DNA of 64,000 nt from an uncultured Altererythrobacter sp. (GCA_913056125.1 CAJXNC010000002.1:310001-374000); one strand, 5' to 3'; positions 27,527 through 37,363 are shown, numbered from the stretch's first letter. Numbers and translations: made by a program. The notes: generated from the sequence alone by a model not told the origin.

Positions 27527-30367
27527 GTGAGCGACGACAACGAGAATACATTGCCGCCCGACGAACCGGGCGAATTCGATCGCATCGACATCGTCGATGA
27601 GATGAAGACGAGCTATCTCGATTACGCGATGAGCGTGATCGTGAGCCGCGCACTGCCCGATGTGCGCGACGGTCTGAAGCCGGTCCACCGCCGCATCCTC
27701 TACGCCAGCCAGGAAGGCGGCTATGTTGCAGGCAGGCCCTATCGCAAGTCCGCCAATATCGTCGGCGACGTGATGGGTAAGTACCACCCGCATGGCGACA
27801 GCGCGATTTACGATGCACTTGCCCGCATGGTGCAGCCATGGTCGCTGCGCGTGCCGCTGGTCGATGGCCAGGGCAATTTCGGCTCGATGGACCCCGACCC
27901 GCCGGCCGCCATGCGCTATACCGAAAGCCGCCTGGCCAAGGTCGCCAATGCCCTGCTTGAGGATCTCGACAAGGATACGGTCGATTTCGTCGACAATTAC
28001 GATGGCTCGCGGCAGGAGCCGTCGGTCCTGCCCGCCCGCTTCCCCAACCTGCTGGTCAACGGCACGGGCGGCATCGCAGTGGGCATGGCCACCAATATCC
28101 CGCCGCACAATCTCGGCGAAGTGATCGATGGCTGTCTGGCCTTTATCGAGAACCCGGCCATTACTTCCGAAGAGCTGTTCGAGATCATTCCGGGGCCGGA
28201 TTTCCCGACCTCGCCGCTGATCCTCGGCCAGTCGGGCGCGAGGGCGGCCTATACGACCGGTCGCGGCTCTATCCTGCAGCGCTGCCGTCACGAGATCGAG
28301 AAGACACGTGGCGATCGCGAAAGCATCGTCCTGACCTCCATTCCCTATCAGGTTGGCAAGGCCGGTCTGGTCGAGAAGATCGCCGAGGCCGCCAAGGACA
28401 AGCGGATCGAGGGCATTTCGGACATTCGCGACGAAAGTTCACGCGAAGGCGTGCGCGTCGTCGTGGATCTGAAGCGCGATGCCACGGCAGAAGTCGTGCT
28501 CAACCAGATCTGGCGGCATACGCCCGCACAGGCCAGCTTCCCGGCCAATATGCTCGCCATTCGCGGCGGCCGGCCCGAAGTGTTGATGCTGCGCGACATC
28601 ATCCAGGCCTTCATCCAGTTCCGCGAACAGGTCATCACGCGGCGCACCAAGTTCGAGTTGAACAAGGCGCGCGACCGCGCCCATATCCTGCTTGGCCTTG
28701 TCGTGGCGGTATCGAACCTCGACGAGGTTGTGGCAATGATCCGCGGGGCGAAGAACCCGGCGGAAGCGCGCCAGCGCCTGCTCGCCAAGGAATGGCCGAT
28801 CGGCGATATCGCGCAATATATCCGCCTGGTCGAAGCGATCGAACCCGACGCCGAACAGACAGGCGGCACTTATCGCCTGTCCGACCGGCAGGTGAAGGCG
28901 ATCCTCGAACTGCGCCTGCACCGCCTGACTGCGCTCGGCCGAGACGAAATCGGCGACGAGCTCAAGGAACTGGCCGTCGCCATCGAGGAATTTCTTTCGA
29001 TCCTCGCCGACCGCGTGAAGCTGTACGGCGTTATGGCGGACGAGCTGCGCGCCATTCGCGACGAATATGCCACGCCGCGCATGTCCGAGATCGCACCCGC
29101 CTGGGACGGCCTCGAAGACGAGGACCTGATCGAACGCGACGAGATGGTCGTGACGGTCACGCTTGGGGGCTACATCAAGCGAACTCCGCTCAGCACTTTC
29201 CGGGCGCAGGCACGCGGCGGCAAGGGCCGTTCGGGCATGGCGACCAAGGACGAGGACGCCATTACCGAGCTCTTCGTCACCAGCACGCACAATCCGGTGT
29301 TGTTCTTCACCAATCTCGGCCGCGTCTATCGCCTCAAGGTGTGGAAGCTGCCCGAAGGTGCCCCGCAGGCCAAGGGACGACCCATGGTCAATCTCCTGCC
29401 GCTCGGTGAAGGGGAACTGGTCACCAATGTCCTGCCCTTGCCCGAGGATGAGGCAGACTGGGATTCGCTGCACATCATGTTCGCGACTGCGCAGGGCATG
29501 GTTCGCCGAAACTCGATGGACGCCTTCACCAACATCCCATCCAATGGCAAATATGCGATGGGCTTTGTCGAAGGCAGCGGGGATCGCCTGATCGGCGTCA
29601 AGCTGCTGTCCGAAAACCACGACGTGTTCCTTGCCAGCGATGCCAGCAAGGCGATCCGCTTTGCCTCCACCGATGCGCGCGAAACCAAGAGCCGCACCGG
29701 CATTGGCGTGCGCGGCATGGCGCTGGATGAAGGATCCGAAGTGGTCTCCATGGCCGTGCTTGAGCAGAATGATGCCGATGTCGAACAGCGCGAGGAATAT
29801 CTGCGCGCGGCGCCATGGAAGCAGGCCAACCAGGGCGCGAAACTCAGCGAAGAGCATGCCGTGATGGCGGAGAAGGAGGAGTTCATCCTCACTGTCACCG
29901 CCAATGGCTATGGCAAGATTTCCTCGGCCTACGAATACCGGCAGATCGGCCGAGGCGGCAAAGGCCTGGTCAATATCGGCACGCCGGAAAGCGATCCGGA
30001 ACGCAACGGGCCGGTCGTCGCCAGCTTCACCGTCCATCATGGCGACCAGATCATGCTGGTCACCAACAGGGCCAAGCTGATCCGCCAGCCTGTCGACTTC
30101 CGTCACCTGATCGAAGGTGGATTCGAGGATCACAAGGGCTGGTCGATTATTGGCCGTACCGCCTCCGGCGTGCGCATTTTCGATGTCGCAGAAGGAGAGA
30201 AGGTCGTCGGCGTTGCCCTGATCGACGAGGTTGAAGAACCCGAAGGTGAAGGCGAGGAAGCTGTGGTCGAGGAAATGGTCGACCGGCGCGGTGGTGATGA
30301 CGTCACCGAACCGCATACGCCGCCGCAATCGGACGATGATATCGAGGGCGAAGAACCTTCCGAATAA
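27527..30367 (+). CDS. gyrA: DNA gyrase subunit A
   Basis: Breakage-reunion subunit of gyrase, 946 residues, GTG start. The catalytic tyrosine is in [10 protein letters not shown] (Tyr131). The quinolone-determining region [14 protein letters not shown] keeps Ser92 and Asp96 (E. coli Ser83/Asp87), so no common resistance substitution is present at those two sites. The C-terminal beta-pinwheel includes the GyrA box as [10 protein letters not shown]-like repeats. It is longer than E. coli GyrA because of a short N-terminal extension and an acidic tail of about 45 residues ending [11 protein letters not shown]. Confidence 0.96.
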   Translation: MSDDNENTLPPDEPGEFDRIDIVDEMKTSYLDYAMSVIVSRALPDVRDGLKPVHRRILYASQEGGYVAGRPYRKSANIVGDVMGKYHPHGDSAIYDALARMVQPWSLRVPLVDGQGNFGSMDPDPPAAMRYTESRLAKVANALLEDLDKDTVDFVDNYDGSRQEPSVLPARFPNLLVNGTGGIAVGMATNIPPHNLGEVIDGCLAFIENPAITSEELFEIIPGPDFPTSPLILGQSGARAAYTTGRGSILQRCRHEIEKTRGDRESIVLTSIPYQVGKAGLVEKIAEAAKDKRIEGISDIRDESSREGVRVVVDLKRDATAEVVLNQIWRHTPAQASFPANMLAIRGGRPEVLMLRDIIQAFIQFREQVITRRTKFELNKARDRAHILLGLVVAVSNLDEVVAMIRGAKNPAEARQRLLAKEWPIGDIAQYIRLVEAIEPDAEQTGGTYRLSDRQVKAILELRLHRLTALGRDEIGDELKELAVAIEEFLSILADRVKLYGVMADELRAIRDEYATPRMSEIAPAWDGLEDEDLIERDEMVVTVTLGGYIKRTPLSTFRAQARGGKGRSGMATKDEDAITELFVTSTHNPVLFFTNLGRVYRLKVWKLPEGAPQAKGRPMVNLLPLGEGELVTNVLPLPEDEADWDSLHIMFATAQGMVRRNSMDAFTNIPSNGKYAMGFVEGSGDRLIGVKLLSENHDVFLASDASKAIRFASTDARETKSRTGIGVRGMALDEGSEVVSMAVLEQNDADVEQREEYLRAAPWKQANQGAKLSEEHAVMAEKEEFILTVTANGYGKISSAYEYRQIGRGGKGLVNIGTPESDPERNGPVVASFTVHHGDQIMLVTNRAKLIRQPVDFRHLIEGGFEDHKGWSIIGRTASGVRIFDVAEGEKVVGVALIDEVEEPEGEGEEAVVEEMVDRRGGDDVTEPHTPPQSDDDIEGEEPSE

Positions 30368-30374
30368 TCGTGGC

Positions 30375-30405
30375 TTGACCCTCACGCGACGTGAGGGACT
30401 ATCGA
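30375..30405 (+). promoter_or_regulatory. MerR-type promoter with dyad operator in a 19-bp spacer
   Basis: TTGACC (30375-30380) and TATCGA (30400-30405) are separated by exactly 19 bases, the over-long spacing that MerR activators correct by DNA distortion. The spacer region holds a perfect dyad, CCCTCACG (30379-30386) and CGTGAGGG (30390-30397), around three bases. It lies 8 bases after gyrA and 27 before the merR-like ATG. Confidence 0.75.
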
Positions 30406-30431
30406 GTCGTCCTCGTGTTAAGGAGGACGTC

Positions 30432-31193
30432 ATGAGCATGTACACGGTCACGCAATTGGCACGCCTTTCGGGCGTCTCGGTGCGCGCATTGCATCACTAT
30501 GATGCAATCGGCCTGCTCAAGCCTGCCCATGTCGGCGACAATTCCTACCGCTATTACGGGCGGGCGGAATTGCTGCGCCTGCAGGATATCCTGTTCCACC
30601 GCGAACTGGGTGTCCCGTTGGCCAAAATCGCCGAGTTGCTCGACGCCGGTGAAGAGGATCGCCTGGGGATGCTCAAAAAGCATCGCCGGGCGCTCTCGGA
30701 CCGGATCGAACAGACGCGCTCCCTCCTCGACACGATAGACCGCACGATTGCGGAGATCGACGGAGGACAAGACATGAAAGATGCAGACTTTTTCAAGGGC
30801 TTCGCGCCCGAGAAACAGGACGAATATGAGGACTGGCTTGCCGAACGCGGCGGGCAGGACATGACGGAGCGCATTGCCGACAGCAAGGCGCACCTGATGG
30901 CTGGCGGGCGCGATGCGATGGAAGCCAGGATGGCGGAAATGGCAGAGGCAGAAGCGGCGCTGGCGGAGCAATTCCGTAAAGGTGTGGCGATCGGTTCAGC
31001 CGAGCTAGCACCTTTACTCGACCGTCATCGCCAGTGGATCGCCTCGATGTGGGGCCGCGACTGTCCGCCGGAAGCCTATGCCGGCATGGCGGACATGTAT
31101 CTCGCCCACCCGGACTTCCGGACCCATTTCGACAAGCATGGCGAGGGTTTCCTCGACTGGCTTGCCGAAGCGATGAAGCAAGCCAACCTTTGA
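30432..31193 (+). CDS. MerR-family regulator with TipAS ligand-binding domain
   Basis: Regulator of 253 residues. The N-terminal MerR winged helix is YTVTQLARLSGVSVRALHHY followed by DAIGLLKP, then the dimerisation coiled coil (about 75-120). The C-terminal half (about 130-253) matches the TipAS antibiotic-recognition fold, with YAGMADMYLAHPDFRTHFDK near the end. A consensus AAGGAGG precedes the ATG. It probably autoregulates through the 19-bp-spacer promoter directly upstream. TipAS proteins bind thiopeptides or other multidrug ligands; the ligand here is unknown. No transporter gene adjoins it. Confidence 0.88.
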   Translation: MSMYTVTQLARLSGVSVRALHHYDAIGLLKPAHVGDNSYRYYGRAELLRLQDILFHRELGVPLAKIAELLDAGEEDRLGMLKKHRRALSDRIEQTRSLLDTIDRTIAEIDGGQDMKDADFFKGFAPEKQDEYEDWLAERGGQDMTERIADSKAHLMAGGRDAMEARMAEMAEAEAALAEQFRKGVAIGSAELAPLLDRHRQWIASMWGRDCPPEAYAGMADMYLAHPDFRTHFDKHGEGFLDWLAEAMKQANL

Positions 31194-31209
31194 TTGACAG
31201 CCGGGGGGA

Positions 31210-31896
31210 TCAATCCTCCCGGCTACTCACAACCCGCAATTCCGGATCGCGCTTGCGCAGGGTCTGGATAACACCGGTGCAGATCAGGAACATGCCGAGA
31301 TAATAGATCGGCCAGACCAGATATTTCGGGATATCCGATCCGGCGAGCGGGCCCATTTCGGCGAAGATCAGGAAATCCGAGGCGAGGAACAGCATGGCTC
31401 CCGCCCCCACACGGTAGCGCGGGAAATTGCTCGCCCATGCACCCGATGCCATGGCGCCGAGCGCCAGCGCATAGAAGGCGACTTCCCACGCCATGCTGCG
31501 GTCGGCGGGTAGCAGGAAGGCGATCACCGGCGTCATCAGCAAGGTCATGCCGACGACCCAGCTCTGAGTCCCGCGCAGTTCGGGCCTCCGGTTACGCAGG
31601 AACACGCCGAGCGCGAGCACGTGAAACAGGAAGAACAGCAGGGCACCGATCGTCTGGTCGAACTCGATGGCCATGTCGCCAAGGCAGGCCGCACCCAACG
31701 CCCATGCCAGCAAGCGTGCATCGGGGCTCGTATGGCGAACGGCGGCATAGACGGCGAGCAGGCCTACGGCACAGCCTTTGACCAGCGCCAATTGAATTTC
31801 GGGCAGCTCGGTGACGCGCAGGTAATAGAAGGCCAAGGCCGCAGCGACGGACAGCACCAGGAAGGGTCTTTTCTCGGTCAGGGCGCGGCGTGACAT
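31210..31896 (-). CDS. YhhN/TMEM86 family membrane protein, lysoplasmalogenase-like
   Basis: Integral membrane protein of 228 residues with about eight hydrophobic helices. YhhN family features include AACLGDMAIEFDQTIGALLFF (acidic residues within a helix) and a late SDFLIFAEM segment with the second conserved acid. TMEM86B hydrolyses lysoplasmalogens; bacterial relatives may act on ether or lyso-lipids, but this is unproven. It converges on the MerR gene with a 16-base gap and diverges from trmFO. Confidence 0.78.
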   Translation of the reverse strand: MSRRALTEKRPFLVLSVAAALAFYYLRVTELPEIQLALVKGCAVGLLAVYAAVRHTSPDARLLAWALGAACLGDMAIEFDQTIGALLFFLFHVLALGVFLRNRRPELRGTQSWVVGMTLLMTPVIAFLLPADRSMAWEVAFYALALGAMASGAWASNFPRYRVGAGAMLFLASDFLIFAEMGPLAGSDIPKYLVWPIYYLGMFLICTGVIQTLRKRDPELRVVSSRED

Positions 31897-31943
31897 GATG
31901 CGCCTCTCTTGACCCGAAGAGCCATGAGTAGCAAGCGCGCGCC

Positions 31944-33293
31944 ATGACTTATGACGTGCACATTATCGGCGGCGGCCTGGCCGGAAGCGAAGCGGCATGG
32001 CAGCTCGCCCGCCGGGGCGTGAAAGTGCGCCTGTCGGAAATGAGAGGCGGCGGCGGGGAAACGCCTGCCCACCAGACCGACGGGCTTGCAGAACTGGTCT
32101 GCTCCAATTCCTTCCGCTCGGACGATGACGAGAAGAACGCCGTCGGACTGCTGCATCACGAAATGCGGCGGCTCGACAGCCTGATCATGCGCGCGGGCGA
32201 GAAGGCGCGCGTTCCTGCCGGCAGCGCGATGGCGGTGGACCGCGACGTGTTCTCGCAAGAGGTGCAGAACGTCCTTGAACAGCACCCCAACATCACCATT
32301 GTGCGCGAGAAGGTGGACACATTGCCCGACAGCGGGCTGACCATCGTCTCCACCGGTCCGCTGACCGCCAAATCGCTTGCAGAGAGCATCGTCAAGGCAA
32401 CCGGCGAAGACCGCCTCGCCTTTTTCGATGCCATTGCGCCCATCGTCCATCACGACACGATCGACATGGATATCTGCTGGAAGGCGGCGCGCTGGGACAA
32501 GGGCGGCAAGGACTACATCAACTGCCCTATGACCAAGGAGCAGTACCTCGCCTTCCACCAGGGGCTGCTGGATGCCGAAAAGGGCGACTTCAAGGAATGG
32601 GAGGCCGACACTCCCTATTTCGAAGGCTGCATGCCGATCGAGGTGATGGCCGAGCGCGGCGTGGATACCCTGCGCTTCGGTCCGATGAAGCCGGTCGGGC
32701 TCGACAACCCGCATTGGGCGACAGAGGAACATCCCGCCGGCCGCTGGGCCTATGCCGTCGTGCAGCTGCGGCAGGACAACAAGCTTGGCACTTTGTGGAA
32801 CATGGTCGGCTTCCAGACCAAGATGAAATATGGCGCGCAGGTCGAGCTGTTTCGCACCATTCCCGGCCTCGAAAAGGCCGAGTTTGCGCGGCTTGGCGGG
32901 ATGCACCGCAACACCTTCATCAATTCGCCGATCCTGCTCGATCGCCAGCTACGCCTGAAGAGCGCGCCGCATATCCGCTTCGCCGGACAGGTGACCGGCT
33001 GCGAGGGCTATGTCGAAAGTTCTGCGGTCGGCCTGCTGGCGGGCATGATGACTGCCGCCGAACTGGCGGGCGAGCAATGGACCGCCCCGCCCCCGACTTC
33101 GGCCATGGGCGCGCTGCTGTCGCATATCACGGGAGATGCCGAGGCGAGCGACTACCAGCCCATGAACATCAATTTCGGTCTCTTCCCGCCACTGCACGAC
33201 GTGAAGAAAAAGGACCGCAAGCTCGCCTATACATCGCGGGCGAAAGAGGATTTCGGCGAATGGCTGACCGGTCTTGAGGCAGTCCCCGCCTAG
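31944..33293 (+). CDS. trmFO: methylenetetrahydrofolate-tRNA-(uracil-5-)-methyltransferase TrmFO
   Basis: FAD- and folate-dependent enzyme of 449 residues making ribothymidine-54 in tRNA. The N-terminal FAD dinucleotide loop is [17 protein letters not shown], followed by the TrmFO-specific [20 protein letters not shown] (catalytic Cys region). [19 protein letters not shown] in the C-terminal part is the second FAD motif. Presence of TrmFO rather than TrmA fits an alphaproteobacterium. Its TAG overlaps the convergent EF-hand gene stop within CTAG. Confidence 0.95.
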   Translation: MTYDVHIIGGGLAGSEAAWQLARRGVKVRLSEMRGGGGETPAHQTDGLAELVCSNSFRSDDDEKNAVGLLHHEMRRLDSLIMRAGEKARVPAGSAMAVDRDVFSQEVQNVLEQHPNITIVREKVDTLPDSGLTIVSTGPLTAKSLAESIVKATGEDRLAFFDAIAPIVHHDTIDMDICWKAARWDKGGKDYINCPMTKEQYLAFHQGLLDAEKGDFKEWEADTPYFEGCMPIEVMAERGVDTLRFGPMKPVGLDNPHWATEEHPAGRWAYAVVQLRQDNKLGTLWNMVGFQTKMKYGAQVELFRTIPGLEKAEFARLGGMHRNTFINSPILLDRQLRLKSAPHIRFAGQVTGCEGYVESSAVGLLAGMMTAAELAGEQWTAPPPTSAMGALLSHITGDAEASDYQPMNINFGLFPPLHDVKKKDRKLAYTSRAKEDFGEWLTGLEAVPA

Positions 33294-33763
33294 CAGGAAC
33301 AGCTGGAGGAACTGCTCGCACGCGGCGCTGGTGCACTGGTGGCGAACTCAGCAGGCGTCAATTCCAGGTCCTCGTTTGCGTCCATCTCTGCAAACCGGTC
33401 CGAAGTGGTGATCGCCCATTCCTCGAAAGTGAGGAGGTTGTTGCCATCGGTATCGAGACGGCGAAAGCCGTCGGTTCGCGAGGACATCATCTCGACCCTT
33501 GTGATCTTGCGGTCGCGATTGCGGTCATAACGAAAGAAGCGCTGCTCCTCGCGCGAAAGCTCGGTGCTTTCAGGCGGAGCTGGTCCTTCCAGACCAGACA
33601 CATCGGCAAATGGGAGTTCTTCCGGATCGGGTTCCTCCTGCGCCTGACTCTCTGGATCGGGAGGTGGCGCTCCCTGCTCGACTTGTGCCCTGCCCTGCAG
33701 CCAGAACAGGCCGATACCGACAAGAACCAATGCGCAAAATGCCCCCAAGACGACCCGGCTCAT
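33290..33763 (-). CDS. membrane-anchored EF-hand protein
   Basis: Protein of 157 residues with an N-terminal hydrophobic anchor ([19 protein letters not shown]), a Pro/Glu-rich linker (about 28-65), then three EF-hand-like calcium loops: [24 protein letters not shown] and [12 protein letters not shown]. Each keeps acidic residues at loop positions 1, 3 and 12 or close. The C-terminus is the odd tail SSSSSCSC. It is probably a periplasmic calcium-binding protein; partner unknown. It overlaps trmFO at the stop codon. Confidence 0.75.
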   Translation of the reverse strand: MSRVVLGAFCALVLVGIGLFWLQGRAQVEQGAPPPDPESQAQEEPDPEELPFADVSGLEGPAPPESTELSREEQRFFRYDRNRDRKITRVEMMSSRTDGFRRLDTDGNNLLTFEEWAITTSDRFAEMDANEDLELTPAEFATSAPAPRASSSSSCSC

Positions 33764-33790
33764 CGCGACTCTCCCTTCGATTTCGGGAGG

Positions 33791-34432
33791 TTAACGCCCC
33801 ATCATGCCGATCCGCAAGGCAACAAGCATGGCACCCGGGCCATCGAGCAAATCGTTCGTCCCGCGCTTGAGCGAGCGCATGGAGAGACCGTGGAGCACGC
33901 TAATCGGGCGCAAGGAGCGTGGTAATCGTGGTGATCTTGCGTCGCTTTTATGCAGGATGGCCCGGGCCCGCTCTGCTTCCTGCTCATCATCAAGGTTGAG
34001 CGCCAGGTCCGCCAGCGCCCACTCTTCGGCAACTCTTGATGCATTCGCAGCTTCGCCTCCAGCCAGCGCGGCCCAACCCGCGGCCCGACCAGTGGCGAAT
34101 TGGTGGAGGGACGCCTCTTCCAGCCTTTCTTCCAACAGTATCTCCCAGCCATCGACCAGCGGCACCAATTTTTGTGGTGCAATGGGAAGCGCTTGCAGCC
34201 TTTCGAGCAGTGGCTCGCCCCTCGGCCATTTGACGGGATCCTCACCCAGGCGTTCGCGCCACCAAGCCAGCTTGATCTGTGCAATCATCACCTCGCCCTT
34301 CTGTCGCAAGATGGCCGAGAGGCGATTGTCGAGCAGCATGAGGGTAAGCGCCGCTTCGCGCGCATGGCCTGGCGCGTAGGACAGGGCCAGGCGCTGAGCC
34401 AGCTTCAATTCGTCATTCGCAGAGGAGTGCAT
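33791..34432 (-). CDS. squalene/phytoene synthase-like protein, short form
   Basis: Protein of 213 residues resembling the trans-isoprenyl diphosphate synthase/NDUFAF6 group. EAALTLMLLDNRLSAIL and MIAQIKLAWWRERL match the N-terminal helices, and PLVDGWEILLEE the central ones. The first aspartate-rich DxxxD motif of true phytoene synthases is not evident, and the protein is about 70 residues short, so it is probably not a catalytic synthase. It is more likely an NDUFAF6-like assembly factor, by analogy only. Confidence 0.65.
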   Translation of the reverse strand: MHSSANDELKLAQRLALSYAPGHAREAALTLMLLDNRLSAILRQKGEVMIAQIKLAWWRERLGEDPVKWPRGEPLLERLQALPIAPQKLVPLVDGWEILLEERLEEASLHQFATGRAAGWAALAGGEAANASRVAEEWALADLALNLDDEQEAERARAILHKSDARSPRLPRSLRPISVLHGLSMRSLKRGTNDLLDGPGAMLVALRIGMMGR

Positions 34433-34756
34433 CGCACTGCCCCTTTCGCCAAGCCGCAGGAACTTGGCAAGTGAGGACGTAGCGGGAGGTCAAGCGCAGC
34501 AGGATTGCAACTCGGCATATCCCCTTATCGCCCCCGGCCAAATCGCGACCGCAACACGGTCCGGAATGAAACTCCAAATTAACCCTACCGATCGCGCGTT
34601 CCACCGCCTTCGATTGCAGGAAGAGATGCCAGAGGCCGCCAAGCATCTGGCTCGCGATTACTAAAGGGCCATTAACCCTGCGGGTTTACGGCGCCCTTAC
34701 TACGCCCGTTCTAATTCAAGCGAGATTCCGGAACTCCTGATCACAGGGACACAAGA
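34433..34756. other. 324-base intergenic region before the Tad locus
   Basis: No gene or hairpin is evident between the divergent squalene-synthase-like gene and the first tad gene, apart from the conserved element at 34671-34703. An ATTAACCCTACCG at about 34577 partly repeats that element. Promoters for both divergent genes must lie here, but no strong hexamer pair was found. Confidence 0.4.
34671..34703 (+). promoter_or_regulatory. Tad upstream element, copy A
   Basis: ATTAACCCTGCGGGTTTAC, five bases, then CCTTAC, repeated with the same spacing at 37322 before the vWA gene (consensus ATTAACCYTGCGSGTTWAC, N5, CCTTAC). The left part is an imperfect TTAA dyad. It is 54 bases before the first tad ATG, a promoter position. 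Confidence 0.55.
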
Positions 34757-36346
34757 ATGCTCAAGGCAATTTCCCGCAATCTCGCAAGCCTGCGCGGCAG
34801 TACAAGTGGCAATGCAACCTTGCTGACAGCACTCGGCATGCCGGTGCTGATCGGGGGTGCCGGCCTAGGTGTCGACCTCTCGCAATGGTATATGTGGAAG
34901 CGCGAATTGCAATTCGCCGTCGACCAGGCCGCTATTGCCGGTGCATGGGCACGGACAGACAACAATACCGAAAGCATCTATGTAGAGCGCGCGCAGCAGG
35001 AATTCGCTGCCAACCTCTCGGTGATCGAAGACTTTGCTGTCACGCCTAGTGTCCAGCTCGCCAATTTTGCGGGCGGTTCGGGCAATTCGGTTGCCGTCAG
35101 CGCCACGGCCAGCAAGCCCTTGCCTTTCACCAACTTCCTTACCGGCGCCCAAGCCACGGTTTCGGCTTATGCGCAGGCATCCTATGAGCGCGGCGCCACT
35201 TTCACCTCCTGCCTTATCGCTGTCGACGACGACGAGGACGGTGCCATTACCATCAGCGGCAACTCCGTCCTGACCGCATCATGCGGCATGGCGGCTTTGT
35301 CGACTGACGAACTGGCCATCAAGGCGGACGGGAGCCCCACGGTCGATGCGGGCTGGATCCTGGCTGCAGGCGGGATCGATCAGTGGTTCAAGGACAATAC
35401 CGACGATCTCATCATGGAACACATGGATGGCTTGTTCGATCCTTACGAGAGCCTCGATCCGCCAAATCCGGTCGAAAGCCGGGTCAGCCGCACCTATAGC
35501 TGCGCCTCGACGGCGGACACCACGACGGCCGACGTCCAAACCACGACGACGGTCACCTACGACTACTTCCAGGGCTCCAACAAGAACAACGCCGATCCCT
35601 ATGTTTACGGAACGCCCAAGAGCGACACCTACAACAATACAAACGATCATGGCACGATCGTGGCCAACGGGACGGAGAGCGGAACTGTCACCAGCACGTC
35701 GACCAGCTGGGTGCAGGTCTCCGGCAGCGGCAGTAACAAGATTTGGGAACGCAAGACCACTACGATCCGCCGCGTCTACAACAACGTAGTCGTCACGCCG
35801 GGCCAGCCTGCAGGTAACGTGGTGCCGGGCACCTACTCCAACATCCACATCAGTTGCGACACGACCTTCGCCACCGGTGTCTATATCATCGATGGCGGCG
35901 GCATTGATATCACTGCTCAATATGAAGTGACCGGGGCGGCGGTAATGTTCGTCCTCAAGAACGGTGCCTATATCAAGGTCCGCGGCGGTTCGGATTCGAT
36001 CAATCTCACTGCCATCCAGGCATCGGACCTGATCGCCCGGGGCATTCCAAGCGAACAGGCCAACGAACTGGCCGGTATGCTGGTATTCGAGGATCGCAAT
36101 TCCGAGGGAACCAGCCGCAACGATATCAACGGCAATGTCGAAACCGTGCTCAATGGCACGATCTACATGCCTGTGAGCAACATCACCTTCGCGGGTACCG
36201 CGTCTGTCACCAGCCAGTGCCTGATGATCGCCGCCAATACGATCACACTAACTGGCACCACCGACATGCGCACCTTCTGCCCGGAGGGTTCCTCCGAGGA
36301 TACGGTTATCGCGAACACCGTCGGCAATGTGAGGCTCGTCGCCTGA
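34757..36346 (+). CDS. TadG-like pilus assembly/surface protein
   Basis: Protein of 529 residues. The N-terminus is the Tad-type prepilin-like helix: GNATLLTALGMPVLIGGAGLGVDLSQWY, with the conserved LGVD turn, then ELQFAVDQAAIAGA. The rest is a large Thr/Asn/Gly-rich beta domain (residues about 60-529), with several cysteines and little repeat structure, likely extracytoplasmic. No metal-site vWA motif is seen. It is the first of six Tad-type genes; the next starts inside its stop (TGATG). Confidence 0.8.
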   Translation: MLKAISRNLASLRGSTSGNATLLTALGMPVLIGGAGLGVDLSQWYMWKRELQFAVDQAAIAGAWARTDNNTESIYVERAQQEFAANLSVIEDFAVTPSVQLANFAGGSGNSVAVSATASKPLPFTNFLTGAQATVSAYAQASYERGATFTSCLIAVDDDEDGAITISGNSVLTASCGMAALSTDELAIKADGSPTVDAGWILAAGGIDQWFKDNTDDLIMEHMDGLFDPYESLDPPNPVESRVSRTYSCASTADTTTADVQTTTTVTYDYFQGSNKNNADPYVYGTPKSDTYNNTNDHGTIVANGTESGTVTSTSTSWVQVSGSGSNKIWERKTTTIRRVYNNVVVTPGQPAGNVVPGTYSNIHISCDTTFATGVYIIDGGGIDITAQYEVTGAAVMFVLKNGAYIKVRGGSDSINLTAIQASDLIARGIPSEQANELAGMLVFEDRNSEGTSRNDINGNVETVLNGTIYMPVSNITFAGTASVTSQCLMIAANTITLTGTTDMRTFCPEGSSEDTVIANTVGNVRLVA

Positions 36347-36804
36347 TGAAACTGAGCACATTCTTCACCCGCATGCTGCGGCAGGAAACGGGCACGATGA
36401 CGATCGAGACGGCGTTCATCGCGCCAGTACTGATCGTCATGGCCATCGGCGGCTTCGAAGTCAGCACAATGGTTGCGCGCCAGACCGAACTGCAGGCAGC
36501 CATGGCCGAGGCCGCTGCCGTGGCCCGCGCAAACCTGCCCGAAACGGCCGAGGAGCGCACGACATTGCGTGATATCATCAAGGTATCGGCAGATCTGGAG
36601 AACTCCCAGGTGGGAGTCACACCCGTGTGGCGCTGCGGAACACGTACGCAATACCAGACCTCTGAAGGTGGTTGCACAAATGGCGAACGCACCACCGCAT
36701 ATGTCAGGATCGTTGTTTCCGACACCTACCAGCCTCTGTGGACAGAGTTTGGTCTAGGCACGCCTGTCACCTATCGCCTCGAACGCACTATCCTGATCGG
36801 CTGA
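36346..36804 (+). CDS. TadE-like minor pilin
   Basis: Protein of 152 residues with the TadE signature: a short cytoplasmic start, then GTMTIETAFIAPVLIVMAIGGFEV (Glu at the +5-like position of the hydrophobic helix), followed by MVARQTELQAAMAEAA. The periplasmic C-terminal domain has two cysteines (WRCGTR and GGCTNG), probably disulphide-linked. The ATG overlaps the previous stop. TadE proteins are pseudopilins processed by the TadV prepilin peptidase and needed for Flp pilus assembly. Confidence 0.82.
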   Translation: MKLSTFFTRMLRQETGTMTIETAFIAPVLIVMAIGGFEVSTMVARQTELQAAMAEAAAVARANLPETAEERTTLRDIIKVSADLENSQVGVTPVWRCGTRTQYQTSEGGCTNGERTTAYVRIVVSDTYQPLWTEFGLGTPVTYRLERTILIG

Positions 36805-36810
36805 TACCCA

Positions 36811-37275
36811 ATGCTTTCTCGCAAACACATTTCACACCTGCTTCGCGATTGCCGCGGTGCCATTGCGATCGAATTCGCTCTTGTCGGCCCGGCCTTCATC
36901 TTGCTGATGCTTGGCGTGCTGCAGGTCGGCATGGCGTTGCAGAACTACAATGCCATCCGCAATGTCTCCGCCGACGTCGCGCGTTACGCCATGGTCCAAC
37001 ACCAGACAGGCAACGAGCTCTCCAATACGCAGGTCCGCACCTATGCCATCAACCGCTCGCAAGGCGCGCCTTACTTGTTGACCGGTGACAGCGTGAACGC
37101 GCAGATCAACACGGCGGCGACACAGCGTGTTTCCGGCGCGCGTGAACTGGAGATCACCGTGACCTACCAGGTCGAGAGCCTGTTGGGATTTGCAGGAATC
37201 GAGGGGCCCTACATCAGCTATACGAGGCCGATATTCCTCCTCGAGGACGCGTCCTACACTAGTTCGGGCAGCTGA
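36811..37275 (+). CDS. TadE-like pilus protein
   Basis: Protein of 154 residues with helix GAIAIEFALVGPAFILLMLGVLQV and the typical MALQNYNAIRNVSADVARYA amphipathic continuation. The mature part has no cysteines and ends in a beta-rich domain. It starts 6 bases after the preceding tadE-like gene. It belongs to the same family as its neighbour but is not a recent duplicate, because only the N-terminal helix region is alike. Confidence 0.82.
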   Translation: MLSRKHISHLLRDCRGAIAIEFALVGPAFILLMLGVLQVGMALQNYNAIRNVSADVARYAMVQHQTGNELSNTQVRTYAINRSQGAPYLLTGDSVNAQINTAATQRVSGARELEITVTYQVESLLGFAGIEGPYISYTRPIFLLEDASYTSSGS

Positions 37276-37321
37276 TTTCGGCGTGCGTTAACCCGCTCGC
37301 CTCCGTGAAAGTCCTTTCCAG

Positions 37322-37354
37322 ATTAACCTTGCGCGTTAACAATGTCCTTACGCC
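37322..37354 (+). promoter_or_regulatory. Tad upstream element, copy B
   Basis: ATTAACCTTGCGCGTTAAC, five bases, then CCTTAC: 16 of the 19 first-block positions and the whole CCTTAC match copy A at 34671, with identical spacing. It lies 10 bases before the vWA gene ATG, so the transcript would be leaderless or nearly so if CCTTAC is near the -10. Confidence 0.55.
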
Positions 37355-37363
37355 CTGTGGGCT

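Noticed and set aside
27794-27814. Possible quinolone-resistance substitution in GyrA
   Set aside because: Ser92 and Asp96, equivalent to E. coli Ser83 and Asp87, are both the sensitive residues.
28439-30451. A 670-codon open frame antisense to gyrA
   Set aside because: Shadow of GC-biased codon use in gyrA; no domain, no start context and full overlap with an essential gene.
34671-34690. Canonical CtrA site before the Tad locus
   Set aside because: The TTAA-like halves are separated by 9 bases, not 7, and the second half of copy A is TTTA; kept only as an unnamed repeated element.
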